From NCBI RefSeq assembly GCF_013240295.1, contig NZ_JABETK010000003.1, positions 310,001-374,000 on the forward strand: a stretch of 64,000 bases of DNA. Direction: 5' to 3'. Numbering within the stretch: position 1 is the first letter of the stretch; each line of letters starts with the position of its first letter. Below, in pieces: positions 19,280 through 27,574 of the stretch. The position numbers were made by a program, and so were the translations under genes. Source of the DNA: Neoaquamicrobium sediminum (GTDB lineage Bacteria; Pseudomonadota; Alphaproteobacteria; Rhizobiales; Rhizobiaceae). The notes under the pieces are model-generated. The model was not told the origin of the DNA and searched no databases. It worked only from the letters and a program-made list of their open reading frames with translations.

Positions 19280-20341
19280 ATGGGCACAGTCGAGATCAGG
19301 GATGTCCGCAAGGCCTACGGCCAGATCGAGGTCATCCACGGCGTATCGATAGACATCGCCGATGGCGAGTTCGTCGCGCTGGTCGGCCCGTCCGGCTGTG
19401 GGAAATCCACGCTTCTGCGAATGATCGCCGGGCTCGAAGAGATCAGCGGCGGCCAAATCGCCATCGGTGACCGCGTCGTCAACGATGTGGTGCCGAAGGA
19501 TCGCCACATCGCCATGGTGTTCCAGAACTACGCGCTCTATCCGCACATGAACGTGCGCGAGAACATGGGCTTCGCGCTGCGCCAGCGCCGCCTGCCGCGT
19601 GCCGAGATCGACGCCCGCGTGATGGAGGCGGCCCGCATCCTCGGGCTCGAGCAGTTGCTGGATCGAAAGCCGCGCCAACTTTCCGGCGGCCAACGCCAGC
19701 GCGTCGCCATGGGGCGGGCGATCGTGCGCCAGCCCAACGTCTTCCTGTTCGACGAGCCGCTGTCGAACCTCGACGCCAAGCTGCGCGTGCAGATGCGCTC
19801 GGAACTGAAGGAACTGCACCAGCGCCTCGGCGTGACTACGGTCTACGTGACCCACGACCAGATCGAGGCGATGACGCTCGCCGACCGCGTGGTCGTCATG
19901 AACGGCGGCATCGTGGAGCAGATGGGCCCACCGCTCGATCTCTACGACCGCCCGGAAAGCCTGTTCGTCGCCGCCTTCATCGGCTCCCCGCCGATGAATT
20001 TCCTCGAGGGCGTGGTCGAAGGAGCGGATACGCTGCTCCTCGACGACGCGCAGTCAATCGCGCTGCCGATGTCCGTTTCCGGCAAGGGCCGCACCACAGT
20101 CGGCATCCGCCCGGAGCATCTTTCGCTGGCCGCGACCGGCTGGCCGGCAACCGTCGCGGTGGTGGAGCCGACCGGCTCGGAGACCCAGATCACCGCGCGC
20201 ATGGGCGAGCACGTGGTCCGCGTGCTCGTCAGGGGCAGGACCGACGCCCAGCCCGGCGACGCGATCCATCTGACCGCGCGGGCCGAGGATATCCATCTCT
20301 TCGACAGCCGCAGCGGCCGCCGCCGCAGGCCCGGCGAATAG
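19280..20341 (+). CDS. Sugar ABC transporter ATP-binding protein (MalK/UgpC type)
   Basis: This 353-residue ATPase carries Walker A GPSGCGKST, signature LSGGQRQRVAMGRA, Walker B VFLFDEPLSNLDAKL and H-loop VTHDQIEAMTLADRV, followed by a C-terminal TOBE/OB regulatory domain of the CUT1 class. It energises import through the two permeases. ATG 19280 follows the GntR gene by 23 bases with a GGGAGA site. Confidence 0.93.
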   Translation: MGTVEIRDVRKAYGQIEVIHGVSIDIADGEFVALVGPSGCGKSTLLRMIAGLEEISGGQIAIGDRVVNDVVPKDRHIAMVFQNYALYPHMNVRENMGFALRQRRLPRAEIDARVMEAARILGLEQLLDRKPRQLSGGQRQRVAMGRAIVRQPNVFLFDEPLSNLDAKLRVQMRSELKELHQRLGVTTVYVTHDQIEAMTLADRVVVMNGGIVEQMGPPLDLYDRPESLFVAAFIGSPPMNFLEGVVEGADTLLLDDAQSIALPMSVSGKGRTTVGIRPEHLSLAATGWPATVAVVEPTGSETQITARMGEHVVRVLVRGRTDAQPGDAIHLTARAEDIHLFDSRSGRRRRPGE

Positions 20342-20382
20342 CGCTGGACGGTGACGGGAATGGGCATAGTGGAGAGTTTGCC

Positions 20383-21816
20383 ATGATGAAAATGCGCCGG
20401 TTCTACATCGATGGCCGCTGGGTGGCCTCGCGGGCGACCGCCGAACAGGTGCTAGTCGACGCGACGACCGAGGAGTCGTTCGGCGTCGTGGCGCTGGCTG
20501 GCGACGCAGATGTCGACGCCGCGGTGGCTGCGGCGAAGAAGGCGTTCCCGGCATGGGCGGCAACGGACCCGGCGGCAAGGCTCACCTTCGTCGAGAAGAT
20601 GCGCGAAGTGCACCTCATTCGCACCGAGGACATGGCGAAGGCGATCTCGCAGGAGATGGGCGCACCGATCGATCTCGCGCGCGCCGCCCAGGCCGGCGCC
20701 GGGCCGCGCCACATGGCGAACTTCGTCAATGCGATGAAGGGCTTCGACTTCGTCCGTCCGCTGGGCGACCACGCCCCCAATGATCGGATTGCGCTGGAGC
20801 CGGTCGGCGTCGCCGCCCTCATCACGCCGTGGAACTGGCCGATCAGCCAGATCACTCTGAAGGTGGCGGCCGCGCTTATCGCCGGCTGCACGGTGGTTTT
20901 GAAGCCGTCGGAGATCGCGCCGCTGTCGGCGATCGTTTTCGCTGAAATCGTGGAGGCGTCGGGGCTTCCGGCAGGCGTGTTCAATCTGGTCAATGGCGAC
21001 GGGGCGGGCGCCGGCAACCGGCTGGCGACGCATCCGGACGTCGACATGGTATCCTTTACCGGCTCGACGCGGGCCGGCATCGCCATCACCAGGGCGGCGG
21101 CCGACAGCCTCAAGCGCGTGGCGCTGGAGCTTGGCGGTAAGGGCGCCAACCTCGTCTTCGCCGACGCCGACGAGATGGCCGTGGAGCGCGGCGTGCGCCA
21201 GTGCTTCGTCAACAGCGGCCAGAACTGCAACGCGCCTGCGCGCATGCTGGTCGAGCGCCCGATCTACGAACGCTCCCTGGAGACGGCGGCACGCGTCGCG
21301 TCTTCGATCGTAGTCGGCCCTTCAAGCCAGCCCGGACCGCATATCGGCCCGGTCGTCTCCGGGCGCCAGTTCGAGCGCATCCAGGGTCTGATCGACACCG
21401 GCATCGAGGAAGGTGCGAGCCTGGTCGCCGGCGGGCCTGGGCGACCGGCCGGGTTCGACCGGGGCTATTTCGTCCAGCCGACCGTGTTCGCCGACGTCGC
21501 CAACGACATGACGATCGCGCGCGAGGAGATCTTCGGGCCGGTGCTGTCGATCATTCCATTCGACGGCGAGGAGGAGGCGATTGCGATCGCCAACGACACG
21601 CCCTACGGGCTGACCAACTACGTTCAGAGCCAGGACGGGGAACGCCGCAACCGGGTCGCCCGGCTGCTTCGCTCAGGCATGGTGGAGATGAACGGCCAGC
21701 CGCGCGGCGCGGGCTCGCCGTTCGGCGGCGTCAAGGCTTCGGGACGCGCCCGCGAGGGCGGCCGCTGGGGCATCGCGGAGTTCATGGACGTCAAATCCAT
21801 TTCGGGCTGGGGCTGA
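20383..21816 (+). CDS. NAD(P)-dependent aldehyde dehydrogenase
   Basis: This 477-residue protein has all hallmarks of the superfamily: ITPWNWPISQITLKVAAAL, the FTGSTRAG nucleotide-binding turn, general base E249 (LELGGKG), nucleophile C282 (NSGQNCNAPARML) and EEIFGPVLSIIPF. In the operon it would oxidise an aldehyde intermediate of sugar breakdown, for example a semialdehyde. The exact substrate is not evident. ATG 20383 or 20386 are both possible. Confidence 0.92.
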   Translation: MMKMRRFYIDGRWVASRATAEQVLVDATTEESFGVVALAGDADVDAAVAAAKKAFPAWAATDPAARLTFVEKMREVHLIRTEDMAKAISQEMGAPIDLARAAQAGAGPRHMANFVNAMKGFDFVRPLGDHAPNDRIALEPVGVAALITPWNWPISQITLKVAAALIAGCTVVLKPSEIAPLSAIVFAEIVEASGLPAGVFNLVNGDGAGAGNRLATHPDVDMVSFTGSTRAGIAITRAAADSLKRVALELGGKGANLVFADADEMAVERGVRQCFVNSGQNCNAPARMLVERPIYERSLETAARVASSIVVGPSSQPGPHIGPVVSGRQFERIQGLIDTGIEEGASLVAGGPGRPAGFDRGYFVQPTVFADVANDMTIAREEIFGPVLSIIPFDGEEEAIAIANDTPYGLTNYVQSQDGERRNRVARLLRSGMVEMNGQPRGAGSPFGGVKASGRAREGGRWGIAEFMDVKSISGWG

Positions 21817-21901
21817 CCGCAACCGCGCAGCAGCCAGCTCGAACGATGACAGCCGCGCCCTGCCGGGCAGCGGAACAACAGACCTGCAAGCTAGCCGGGG
21901 A

Positions 21902-23134
21902 ATGACCGTGAAGAACAAAGCAATCGTGGCCGAAGTGAAGACGCTGTCCTGCAGCAACTCGTTCCGCAACTACCACTTCCTGAAGATCACCACCGAGGAC
22001 GGCATCGTCGGCTGGAGCGAGTACGACGAGAATTTCGGCTCGCCGGGGGTGACCGCGATCATCGAGAAGCTGAGCCACCGCATCATCGGACAGAGCGCGA
22101 TGTTGCACGAGCACATCCGCGAGGACCTGCAGAACGTGACCCGGCCGGCGCTGGGCGGCGTCGTCGGCCAGGCGCTCGGCGCGATCGAGAACGCGCTGCT
22201 CGACGCTAAGGCGAAGACGCTGGACGTGCCCTGCCACGTGCTGCTCGGTGGCAAGGTGCGCGACAAGGTGCGCATCTACTGGTCGCACTGCGTGGCCTAC
22301 CGCATGCGCACTGAGCATTTTTCGCCGCCGATCGTCGATGCCGAGGGCGTGCGCCAAATCGCCCGCGACGTGCGCGACTGGGGCTATTCGGCACTTAAGA
22401 CCAACATATTCATCTATGACGAGCAGGACCGGATCGATGCCTGGGCGCCGGGCTTCGGCCGGCCGCACGAGCCGGGTCTCAACATCGAGCGCAAGGTGCT
22501 CAAGAACCTGCGCCGGCATATCGAGATGATGCGCGAGGAAGCCGGCCCCGACGTCGACATCCTGCTCGACCTCAACTTCAACGCCCGCACCGAGGGCTAC
22601 GTGAAGATGCTGCGCGAGACGGCGGACCTCGACCTGTTCTGGGTCGAGATCGACACCCGCGACCCGAAGGCGCTCGCCTACATCCGCTCCAACAGCCCGC
22701 ACCCGATCTCGTCCTGCGAGACGCTGATCGGCGTCCAGCAGTTCCTGCCCTATTTCGAGGCGCAGGCGATCGACGTGGCGATCGTCGATACGCCGTGGAA
22801 CGGCGTCTGGCAGTCGCTGAAGATCGCGGCCGCAGCGGCCGCCTACGAGGTCAACGTCGCGCCGCACAACTTCTACGGCCATCTCTGCACGATGATGAAC
22901 GCCCAGTTCAGCGCGGTCGTGCCCAACATGCGGATCATGGAGACCGACATCGACCGCATAGCCTGGGACAAGGAGGTCTTCACCCACGAGCCCGAGTACA
23001 AGGACGGCTACCTGATCATTCCGGACCGCCCGGGCTGGGGAACCGAGCCGAACGAGGCCGCGCTGGCGAAGTATCCGCCGCTGGAGAAGACCGGCATGAT
23101 CCACCGTACAGCCATACCCCGGCTCGTCGTCTGA
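21902..23134 (+). CDS. Enolase-superfamily (mandelate racemase type) sugar-acid dehydratase
   Basis: This 410-residue protein has an N-terminal capping domain and a C-terminal barrel. Likely Mg ligands are D223 (LDLNFN), E249 (WVEIDT) and E273 (SCETLIG), and a likely catalytic base is H322 (APHNFYG), a pattern seen in aldonate dehydratases. Converting a sugar acid to a 2-keto-3-deoxy acid would link the oxidoreductase and aldehyde dehydrogenase. It could instead be a racemase or cycloisomerase. Confidence 0.85.
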   Translation: MTVKNKAIVAEVKTLSCSNSFRNYHFLKITTEDGIVGWSEYDENFGSPGVTAIIEKLSHRIIGQSAMLHEHIREDLQNVTRPALGGVVGQALGAIENALLDAKAKTLDVPCHVLLGGKVRDKVRIYWSHCVAYRMRTEHFSPPIVDAEGVRQIARDVRDWGYSALKTNIFIYDEQDRIDAWAPGFGRPHEPGLNIERKVLKNLRRHIEMMREEAGPDVDILLDLNFNARTEGYVKMLRETADLDLFWVEIDTRDPKALAYIRSNSPHPISSCETLIGVQQFLPYFEAQAIDVAIVDTPWNGVWQSLKIAAAAAAYEVNVAPHNFYGHLCTMMNAQFSAVVPNMRIMETDIDRIAWDKEVFTHEPEYKDGYLIIPDRPGWGTEPNEAALAKYPPLEKTGMIHRTAIPRLVV

Positions 23135-23165
23135 CGCCAGGGAAGCAAGGAAAGGCATCGAGACC

Positions 23166-24773
23166 GTGCCCGTGACCAACGACCCCGTCGACGTGCTGAT
23201 CATCGGCGCCGGCGCCTCCGGTGCGGCGGTGGCCTGGAGCCTGGCCGAGACGCGCATGCGCATCGTCTGCCTGGAGCAGGGAGACTGGCAGCAGTCCTCC
23301 CGCTACCCCTCGACCGGTCGCGACTGGGAGGCTCGCCAGGCCGAGGACTACGCGATCCACCCGAACCGGCGCGCGATGCCCGCGGACTACCCGGTCAACG
23401 ACGACGACTCGCCGATCAAGATCGCCAACTTCAACGGCGTCGGCGGCGGCACCATCCTCTATGCCGGGCACTTTCCGCGCATGCACCCGTCCGATTTCCG
23501 GGTGCGCTCGCTCGACGGCGTCGCCGACGACTGGCCGATCGACTACGCCACGCTCGAACCCTACTATGCGCTCAACGACCGCATGATGGGCATCGCCGCG
23601 CTTGAGGGCGACCCCGCCTATCCACCCAAAGAAGCGGTGATGCCGCCGATGCCGCTCGGCAGCACCGGAGAGATGCTCGGCCGGGCGATGAACGAGCTCG
23701 GCTGGCACTGGTGGCCTTCCGACTCGGCGATCACCTCGCGCGACTACGAGGGCAGGGCGGCATGCATCAACCTCGGCCATTGCGGCCACGGCTGCGCGCA
23801 GGGCGCCAAGGCCTCGACCGACGTCACCTACTGGCAAGAGGCTATGCGTGCCCGCGTAGAGGTGCGCACAAAATGCCGGGTCAGCCGCATCGAGACCAAC
23901 GACGACGGCATGGCAACCGGCGCTTGGTATTTCGACGGCGACGGGCGGGAGGTGTTCCAGCCTGCCGAGATCGTCATCATGGCGTGCAATGGCATCGGCA
24001 CGCCGCGCATCCTGTTGAACTCGGCTTCGGAGCGCTTCCCGAACGGGCTCGGCAACTCGAGCGGGCAGGTGGGCAGGAACCTGATGTTCCATCCCTACGC
24101 GCTGGTGCGGGGCCGCTTCGACCGGCCCCTCGACGGCTATCGCGGCTCGCGCGTCTTCATGTGGTCGATGGAGTTCTACGAGACCGATCCGGCGCGCGAT
24201 TTCCTGCGCGGCTACTGTTACCAGTTCACGCGCGGCAATGCCCCGGCCACCACCGCCCTCAACGGTCTCGGCGACGGGCTGCTGCCGTGGGGTGAGGGGC
24301 ATCATGCTGCCTTCCGCCGGCTGTTCGACCACCAGGCCGGCATGATCGCGATCTGCGAGGACCTGCCGGAAGAGATCAACCGCGTTACGCTCGACCCTTC
24401 CCTGAAGGACGCCAACGGCATCCCGGCCCCGAAGATCACCTACCGGCTCAGCGAGAACTCGCAGAAGATGCTCGACCATTCGGTGGCGCGCGGCGTCGAC
24501 ATCCTGACCCGGGCCGGCGCGAAGGACATCATCACCCGTTCGCCGCTGCCCTATGCCGGCTGGCACCTGATGGGCACGGCGCGCATGGGAAACGACCCGC
24601 GCACCTCGGTCGTCAACGCATGGGGCCGCAGCCACGACGTGAAGAACCTCTTCATCGTCGACGGCAGCGTCTTCGTCACATCCGGCGGCGTCAACCCGAC
24701 CTCGACCATCCAGGCGATCGCGCTGCATGTCGCCGACCAGATCAAGACCCGGATCCATGACCTCTTCGACTGA
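23166..24773 (+). CDS. GMC-family FAD oxidoreductase
   Basis: This 535-residue flavoprotein carries an N-terminal FAD dinucleotide fold (VLIIGAGASGAAVA), FNGVGGGTILYAGHF, and a C-terminal catalytic His/Asn region (GWHLMGTARMG and SGGVNPTSTIQ). It resembles the large subunit of gluconate 2-dehydrogenase-type sugar or polyol dehydrogenases. No signal peptide is seen, so it appears cytoplasmic. GTG 23166 is the likely start. The gene overlaps the next by 17 bases. Confidence 0.9.
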   Translation: MPVTNDPVDVLIIGAGASGAAVAWSLAETRMRIVCLEQGDWQQSSRYPSTGRDWEARQAEDYAIHPNRRAMPADYPVNDDDSPIKIANFNGVGGGTILYAGHFPRMHPSDFRVRSLDGVADDWPIDYATLEPYYALNDRMMGIAALEGDPAYPPKEAVMPPMPLGSTGEMLGRAMNELGWHWWPSDSAITSRDYEGRAACINLGHCGHGCAQGAKASTDVTYWQEAMRARVEVRTKCRVSRIETNDDGMATGAWYFDGDGREVFQPAEIVIMACNGIGTPRILLNSASERFPNGLGNSSGQVGRNLMFHPYALVRGRFDRPLDGYRGSRVFMWSMEFYETDPARDFLRGYCYQFTRGNAPATTALNGLGDGLLPWGEGHHAAFRRLFDHQAGMIAICEDLPEEINRVTLDPSLKDANGIPAPKITYRLSENSQKMLDHSVARGVDILTRAGAKDIITRSPLPYAGWHLMGTARMGNDPRTSVVNAWGRSHDVKNLFIVDGSVFVTSGGVNPTSTIQAIALHVADQIKTRIHDLFD

Positions 24774-25233
24774 GACCATCAACGACGGCTGGGGCCCGGC
24801 GCTGAGCGACGGCGAGCGGCTTTGCCTGCGCTGCGTCGCGGGAGCGATGATCCCGGCGAGCGCCGTGCTCGGCATGCCGGGCGCCGACGATCCGGCGATC
24901 ATGGCCGATATGGCATCGTCGGTGAAACGCGACCGGCCGGCGCTCGCCCGGCTGCTGCGCGGCATCGACGAAGCGGCCGGCGGCCGGCTGGCCGATCTCG
25001 ATGCGGTCGCGGCGTCGGCCCTGCTCGACAGGCTGCGAGCGGCCGATCCTGCCGGTTTCGCTGTGGCCGAAGCAGTGATCGCGCGCGCCTACTATCGCGA
25101 CGACCGGGTGCTCATGGCGATCGGCATGGAGCCGCGGCCGCCGTTCCCGAAAGGCTTTCGGGTCGACGAGGGCGACTGGTCGCTGCTCGATCCGGTGCGC
25201 GATCGCGGTCCGATCTGGCGGGCATCGGAATAG
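24757..25233 (+). CDS. Gluconate 2-dehydrogenase subunit 3-like protein
   Basis: This 158-residue helical protein begins MTSSTETINDGWGP and contains LSDGERLCLRCVAGAMIPAS and DEAAGGRLADLDAVAASALL. Position immediately behind a GMC oxidoreductase, and size, match the small subunit 3 family that assembles with such flavoproteins. Family members often carry a Tat signal, but none is visible here, agreeing with the partner's apparent cytoplasmic location. Confidence 0.68.
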   Translation: MTSSTETINDGWGPALSDGERLCLRCVAGAMIPASAVLGMPGADDPAIMADMASSVKRDRPALARLLRGIDEAAGGRLADLDAVAASALLDRLRAADPAGFAVAEAVIARAYYRDDRVLMAIGMEPRPPFPKGFRVDEGDWSLLDPVRDRGPIWRASE

Positions 25234-25334
25234 CCGAAACGCGGCCAGGAAAGACCCCGAATTGCACGCGGGGGGCGGACAGGGTCAGACGATCTCTTCG
25301 CAGATTCACCCGTCCTTCCCGGAACGCGCGCGCC

Positions 25335-26304
25335 ATGCACCGACTGAAGATACGCCAGTTCGAGTGCTTCCTCGTCTATATGAAAACGGGCTCGGTCACG
25401 GGCGCTGCGCAGGAGCTTCACACGACCCAGCCGAACGCGTCGAAGACGCTGACGCAGATGGAGTAAACGCTGGGCGTCTCGCTGTACAGCAGGTCCGGCG
25501 GCAAACTGCGGCCGACGCCCGAGGCGGAACTGCTCTACTACCACGTGCAGCGCCTCTTCCAGCAGCTCGTGCTGATCGAGAGCTTCGGCCTCAAAACGTC
25601 GCCGGTGCGTTGGCCATCGCTGCGCATCGCCACGCTCGCGACCTTCGACGGCGGCCTTGGTACCGCTGGCGGTGGACGTCTACCGGAAGACGCAGCCGGA
25701 CCTCTAGGTGCAGGTCGACGTCGTCGACGGACAGGAGATCCACACGCTCGTCGCCCAGAGCCTCTACGATTTCGGACTGGTGCATTCGCCGCTTGAGGCC
25801 GGGGACGTGACGTCGACGACGCTGGCCACCAGCATCCTTGTCTGCCTTCTGCCGAAGGATCACCGGCTCACCGCGCAGGAGCGCGTGACGGCGCGCGACC
25901 TCATCGGCGAGAACGTCATGACGCTCTTGCATCTGCGGCAGGAGGACGAGAAACCCATTGCCGCGATCGGCGGCTTCGATCTCGTCTTTTCGGGCAAGCG
26001 CTTCGGAAGCGAAGAATTCCAATATGGCGGCGCACTCGCACGTACCGGGGCGGAGACTGACATCGATCTGGCGCTGACCGTCACGGCGCTCGGCGCGATC
26101 TCGCGCATCGAACATGTGCTGGCCGGCTTCGAGGACGAGCGGTCTCACTACCGGTTCCGGCTTGCCTCCTATCAGTCCCGGCGGTGCGGCGAGTTCGGTT
26201 TCGAGGAGGAGCTCTCGGAGAAGCGCCGGCAGCTTGAAACGATCGAAGCCGATCTGGCGAACGAAGTCCTGGAAGAGGGGAAGAAGGCCTTGGCGGCGGC
26301 ATAA
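25335..26304 (+). pseudogene. LysR-family regulator, multiply disrupted
   Basis: The N-terminal HTH (IRQFECFLVYMKTGSVTGAAQEL) is intact, but TAA at 25464 interrupts it in frame before TLGVSLYSRSGGKLRPT. The frame then changes near 25655-25665, and a TAG just before the GTG at 25708 interrupts DL-VQVDVVDGQ. The rest reads as an effector domain (EIHTLVAQSLYDFGLVHSPL) with an unusual charged tail. Two substitutions to stop plus a frame change mark real decay, unlike the single-base defects of its neighbours. Confidence 0.82.
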
Positions 26305-26317
26305 AGCGCTACGCGCA

Positions 26318-26818
26318 TTACGACAACCGGTCCTCGTCGTCGATCAGTTCGAGCCGCGACGGAGCCGTCGTGCCCCAGCGCCAGAGCACCAGGTTCATGT
26401 CATCCGGCCCGCTTCCCTTAGCGAAGCTGCGCACCCGAAGCCCGCTAAAGCCCTTTGCGATCAGCTCGCGAGCGAAGCGCTGCGTGCGCGCCTCTCCCGT
26501 TGTTCGCATCTGGTCGCGCCAGGCCGGATCGGCCAGAGCGGTCTCTTCGAAACCTGCAGTCTCAAGGGCCGCGATGTCGGATGCGTCGAAGACCGTCTCG
26601 ATTTTGGCACGGTAGCAAACGAGGGTGGTGGGCTGCAAATCTCCGACCTGATTGGCCTCCCTCAGGGCGGTCAGCACCGATGTCGACAGATAGAGCGCCG
26701 GCACGCCCTTTGGATTGAAGCGGCCGCCATAAAGCTCCGCCCCGCGTCCGGACATCGGCTCGCGCGCAAAGACCGGATTGAGCGCCCGGTAGAGTTTGCC
26801 CGAATAGGTCGAGGCCAC
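26318..26818 (-). CDS. RES-domain toxin (NAD+-degrading family)
   Basis: This 166-residue protein starts at GTG 26818, two bases after the antitoxin stop. It has RES features: YRALNPVFAREP, GGRFNPKGVPALYLSTSVLTALRE and a central conserved arginine/tyrosine set. Characterised members degrade NAD+ by phosphorolysis or hydrolysis and cause growth arrest. It is paired with a cognate DUF2384-type antitoxin upstream. The gene is convergent with the decayed LysR gene. Confidence 0.83.
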   Translation of the reverse strand: MASTYSGKLYRALNPVFAREPMSGRGAELYGGRFNPKGVPALYLSTSVLTALREANQVGDLQPTTLVCYRAKIETVFDASDIAALETAGFEETALADPAWRDQMRTTGEARTQRFARELIAKGFSGLRVRSFAKGSGPDDMNLVLWRWGTTAPSRLELIDDEDRLS

Positions 26819-26820
26819 GA

Positions 26821-27171
26821 TCAGGCGTAAACGCCGGCATCGACCGCGTCGATGAAATCGATCACCTCTCCGGCCCGCCCGTCACGCACCAGTTGCATGG
26901 CCGTCTGCCCGGAAAATCCCGGCAAGGGTTCTGAGCGATACCAGGCATAGGCCATCAGCGCAGAACCGAAGCGCGGCTCGACTTTGTTGATGATCTCCAC
27001 CATCTCGCGCAGGCGGCGCTGCGTCTTGTCGGAACGCACCCGGTCCTTTCGCTGAACGGCATCCTTGCCCAGTCCCACGGTCCGGGCGATTTCGTCGCTC
27101 GTCGTGCGAAAAGCCTTGGCGATCTTGCTCGGCTGGAACAGGCCCTGATCCGAATATGCCGCGAGGCCCAT
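26821..27171 (-). CDS. Xre/MbcA/ParS-type antitoxin of the RES pair
   Basis: This 116-residue protein has an N-terminal HTH-like part (QPSKIAKAFRTTSDEIARTVGL) and a C-terminal toxin-binding domain (AYAWYRSEPLPGFSGQTAMQLV, then GRAGEVIDFID) typical of RES antitoxins. The MbcA/ParS domain blocks the toxin active site. It is the first gene of the pair, and an operator-like repeat lies 31-48 bases upstream of its ATG (27171). Confidence 0.84.
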   Translation of the reverse strand: MGLAAYSDQGLFQPSKIAKAFRTTSDEIARTVGLGKDAVQRKDRVRSDKTQRRLREMVEIINKVEPRFGSALMAYAWYRSEPLPGFSGQTAMQLVRDGRAGEVIDFIDAVDAGVYA

Positions 27172-27201
27172 GATGCTACTTCCATTTATTGCCGGATATT
27201 A

Positions 27202-27219
27202 TGACGCAATATAGCGTCA
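27202..27219. promoter_or_regulatory. Candidate operator of the RES-Xre operon
   Basis: The inverted repeat TGACGC-N6-GCGTCA sits in an AT-rich stretch upstream of the antitoxin start. Its size and position fit autorepression by the Xre antitoxin dimer. A TTGACG on the minus strand within the repeat could be part of the -35 element. Confidence 0.5.
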
Positions 27220-27229
27220 ATACTAGCGG

Positions 27230-27574
27230 CATTCAAGGGACATCCGATGCACCCAGCGAGACAAGGCTGACGTCCGGGCGTGACCGTCACGAGGCGGCGT
27301 GACTACTCCAGAGGAAAATTTGAGAAGGTGATGGAAGGCAAGACCGCTCGCAGAGCGGCCTAACCGGTGGCGCATTCGCTCAACCGCCGCCTGCGCCATC
27401 ACGGCCCGTCGTTCTTCGCAGGGCTTTGCAGCCCCGCTTGTCCGGCCGGGCAGGGATGCTCGGCCGCAGTTGCACCGGCTCGCCCTCTCCGCGGTGCAAG
27501 GGATGTCTTCGAGAAGAAGACGAGAAAGGGAGCCGGGGGCATGCCGGGCCCACAATCGTGAACAGGAGCTTCCC
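27230..27574 (+). other. Hairpin-rich leader upstream of the ParB-like gene
   Basis: 345 bases without a convincing gene. Visible stems are CCGCTC-GCA-GAGCGG (27344-27358), TGGCGCA...TGCGCCA soon after, and TGCACCG...CGGTGCA near 27465-27500. A ribosome site AGGAG lies just before ATG 27575. It resembles the leaders of the toprim, 195-residue, ardC and DUF736 genes in composition and stem density. Confidence 0.4.

Noticed and set aside
21791-24965. Long minus-strand open frames opposite the enolase-superfamily and GMC genes (490 and 649 residues)
   Set aside because: They are open only because of high GC third positions in the real plus-strand genes; products are Arg/Ala/His-rich with no domains and no ribosome sites.
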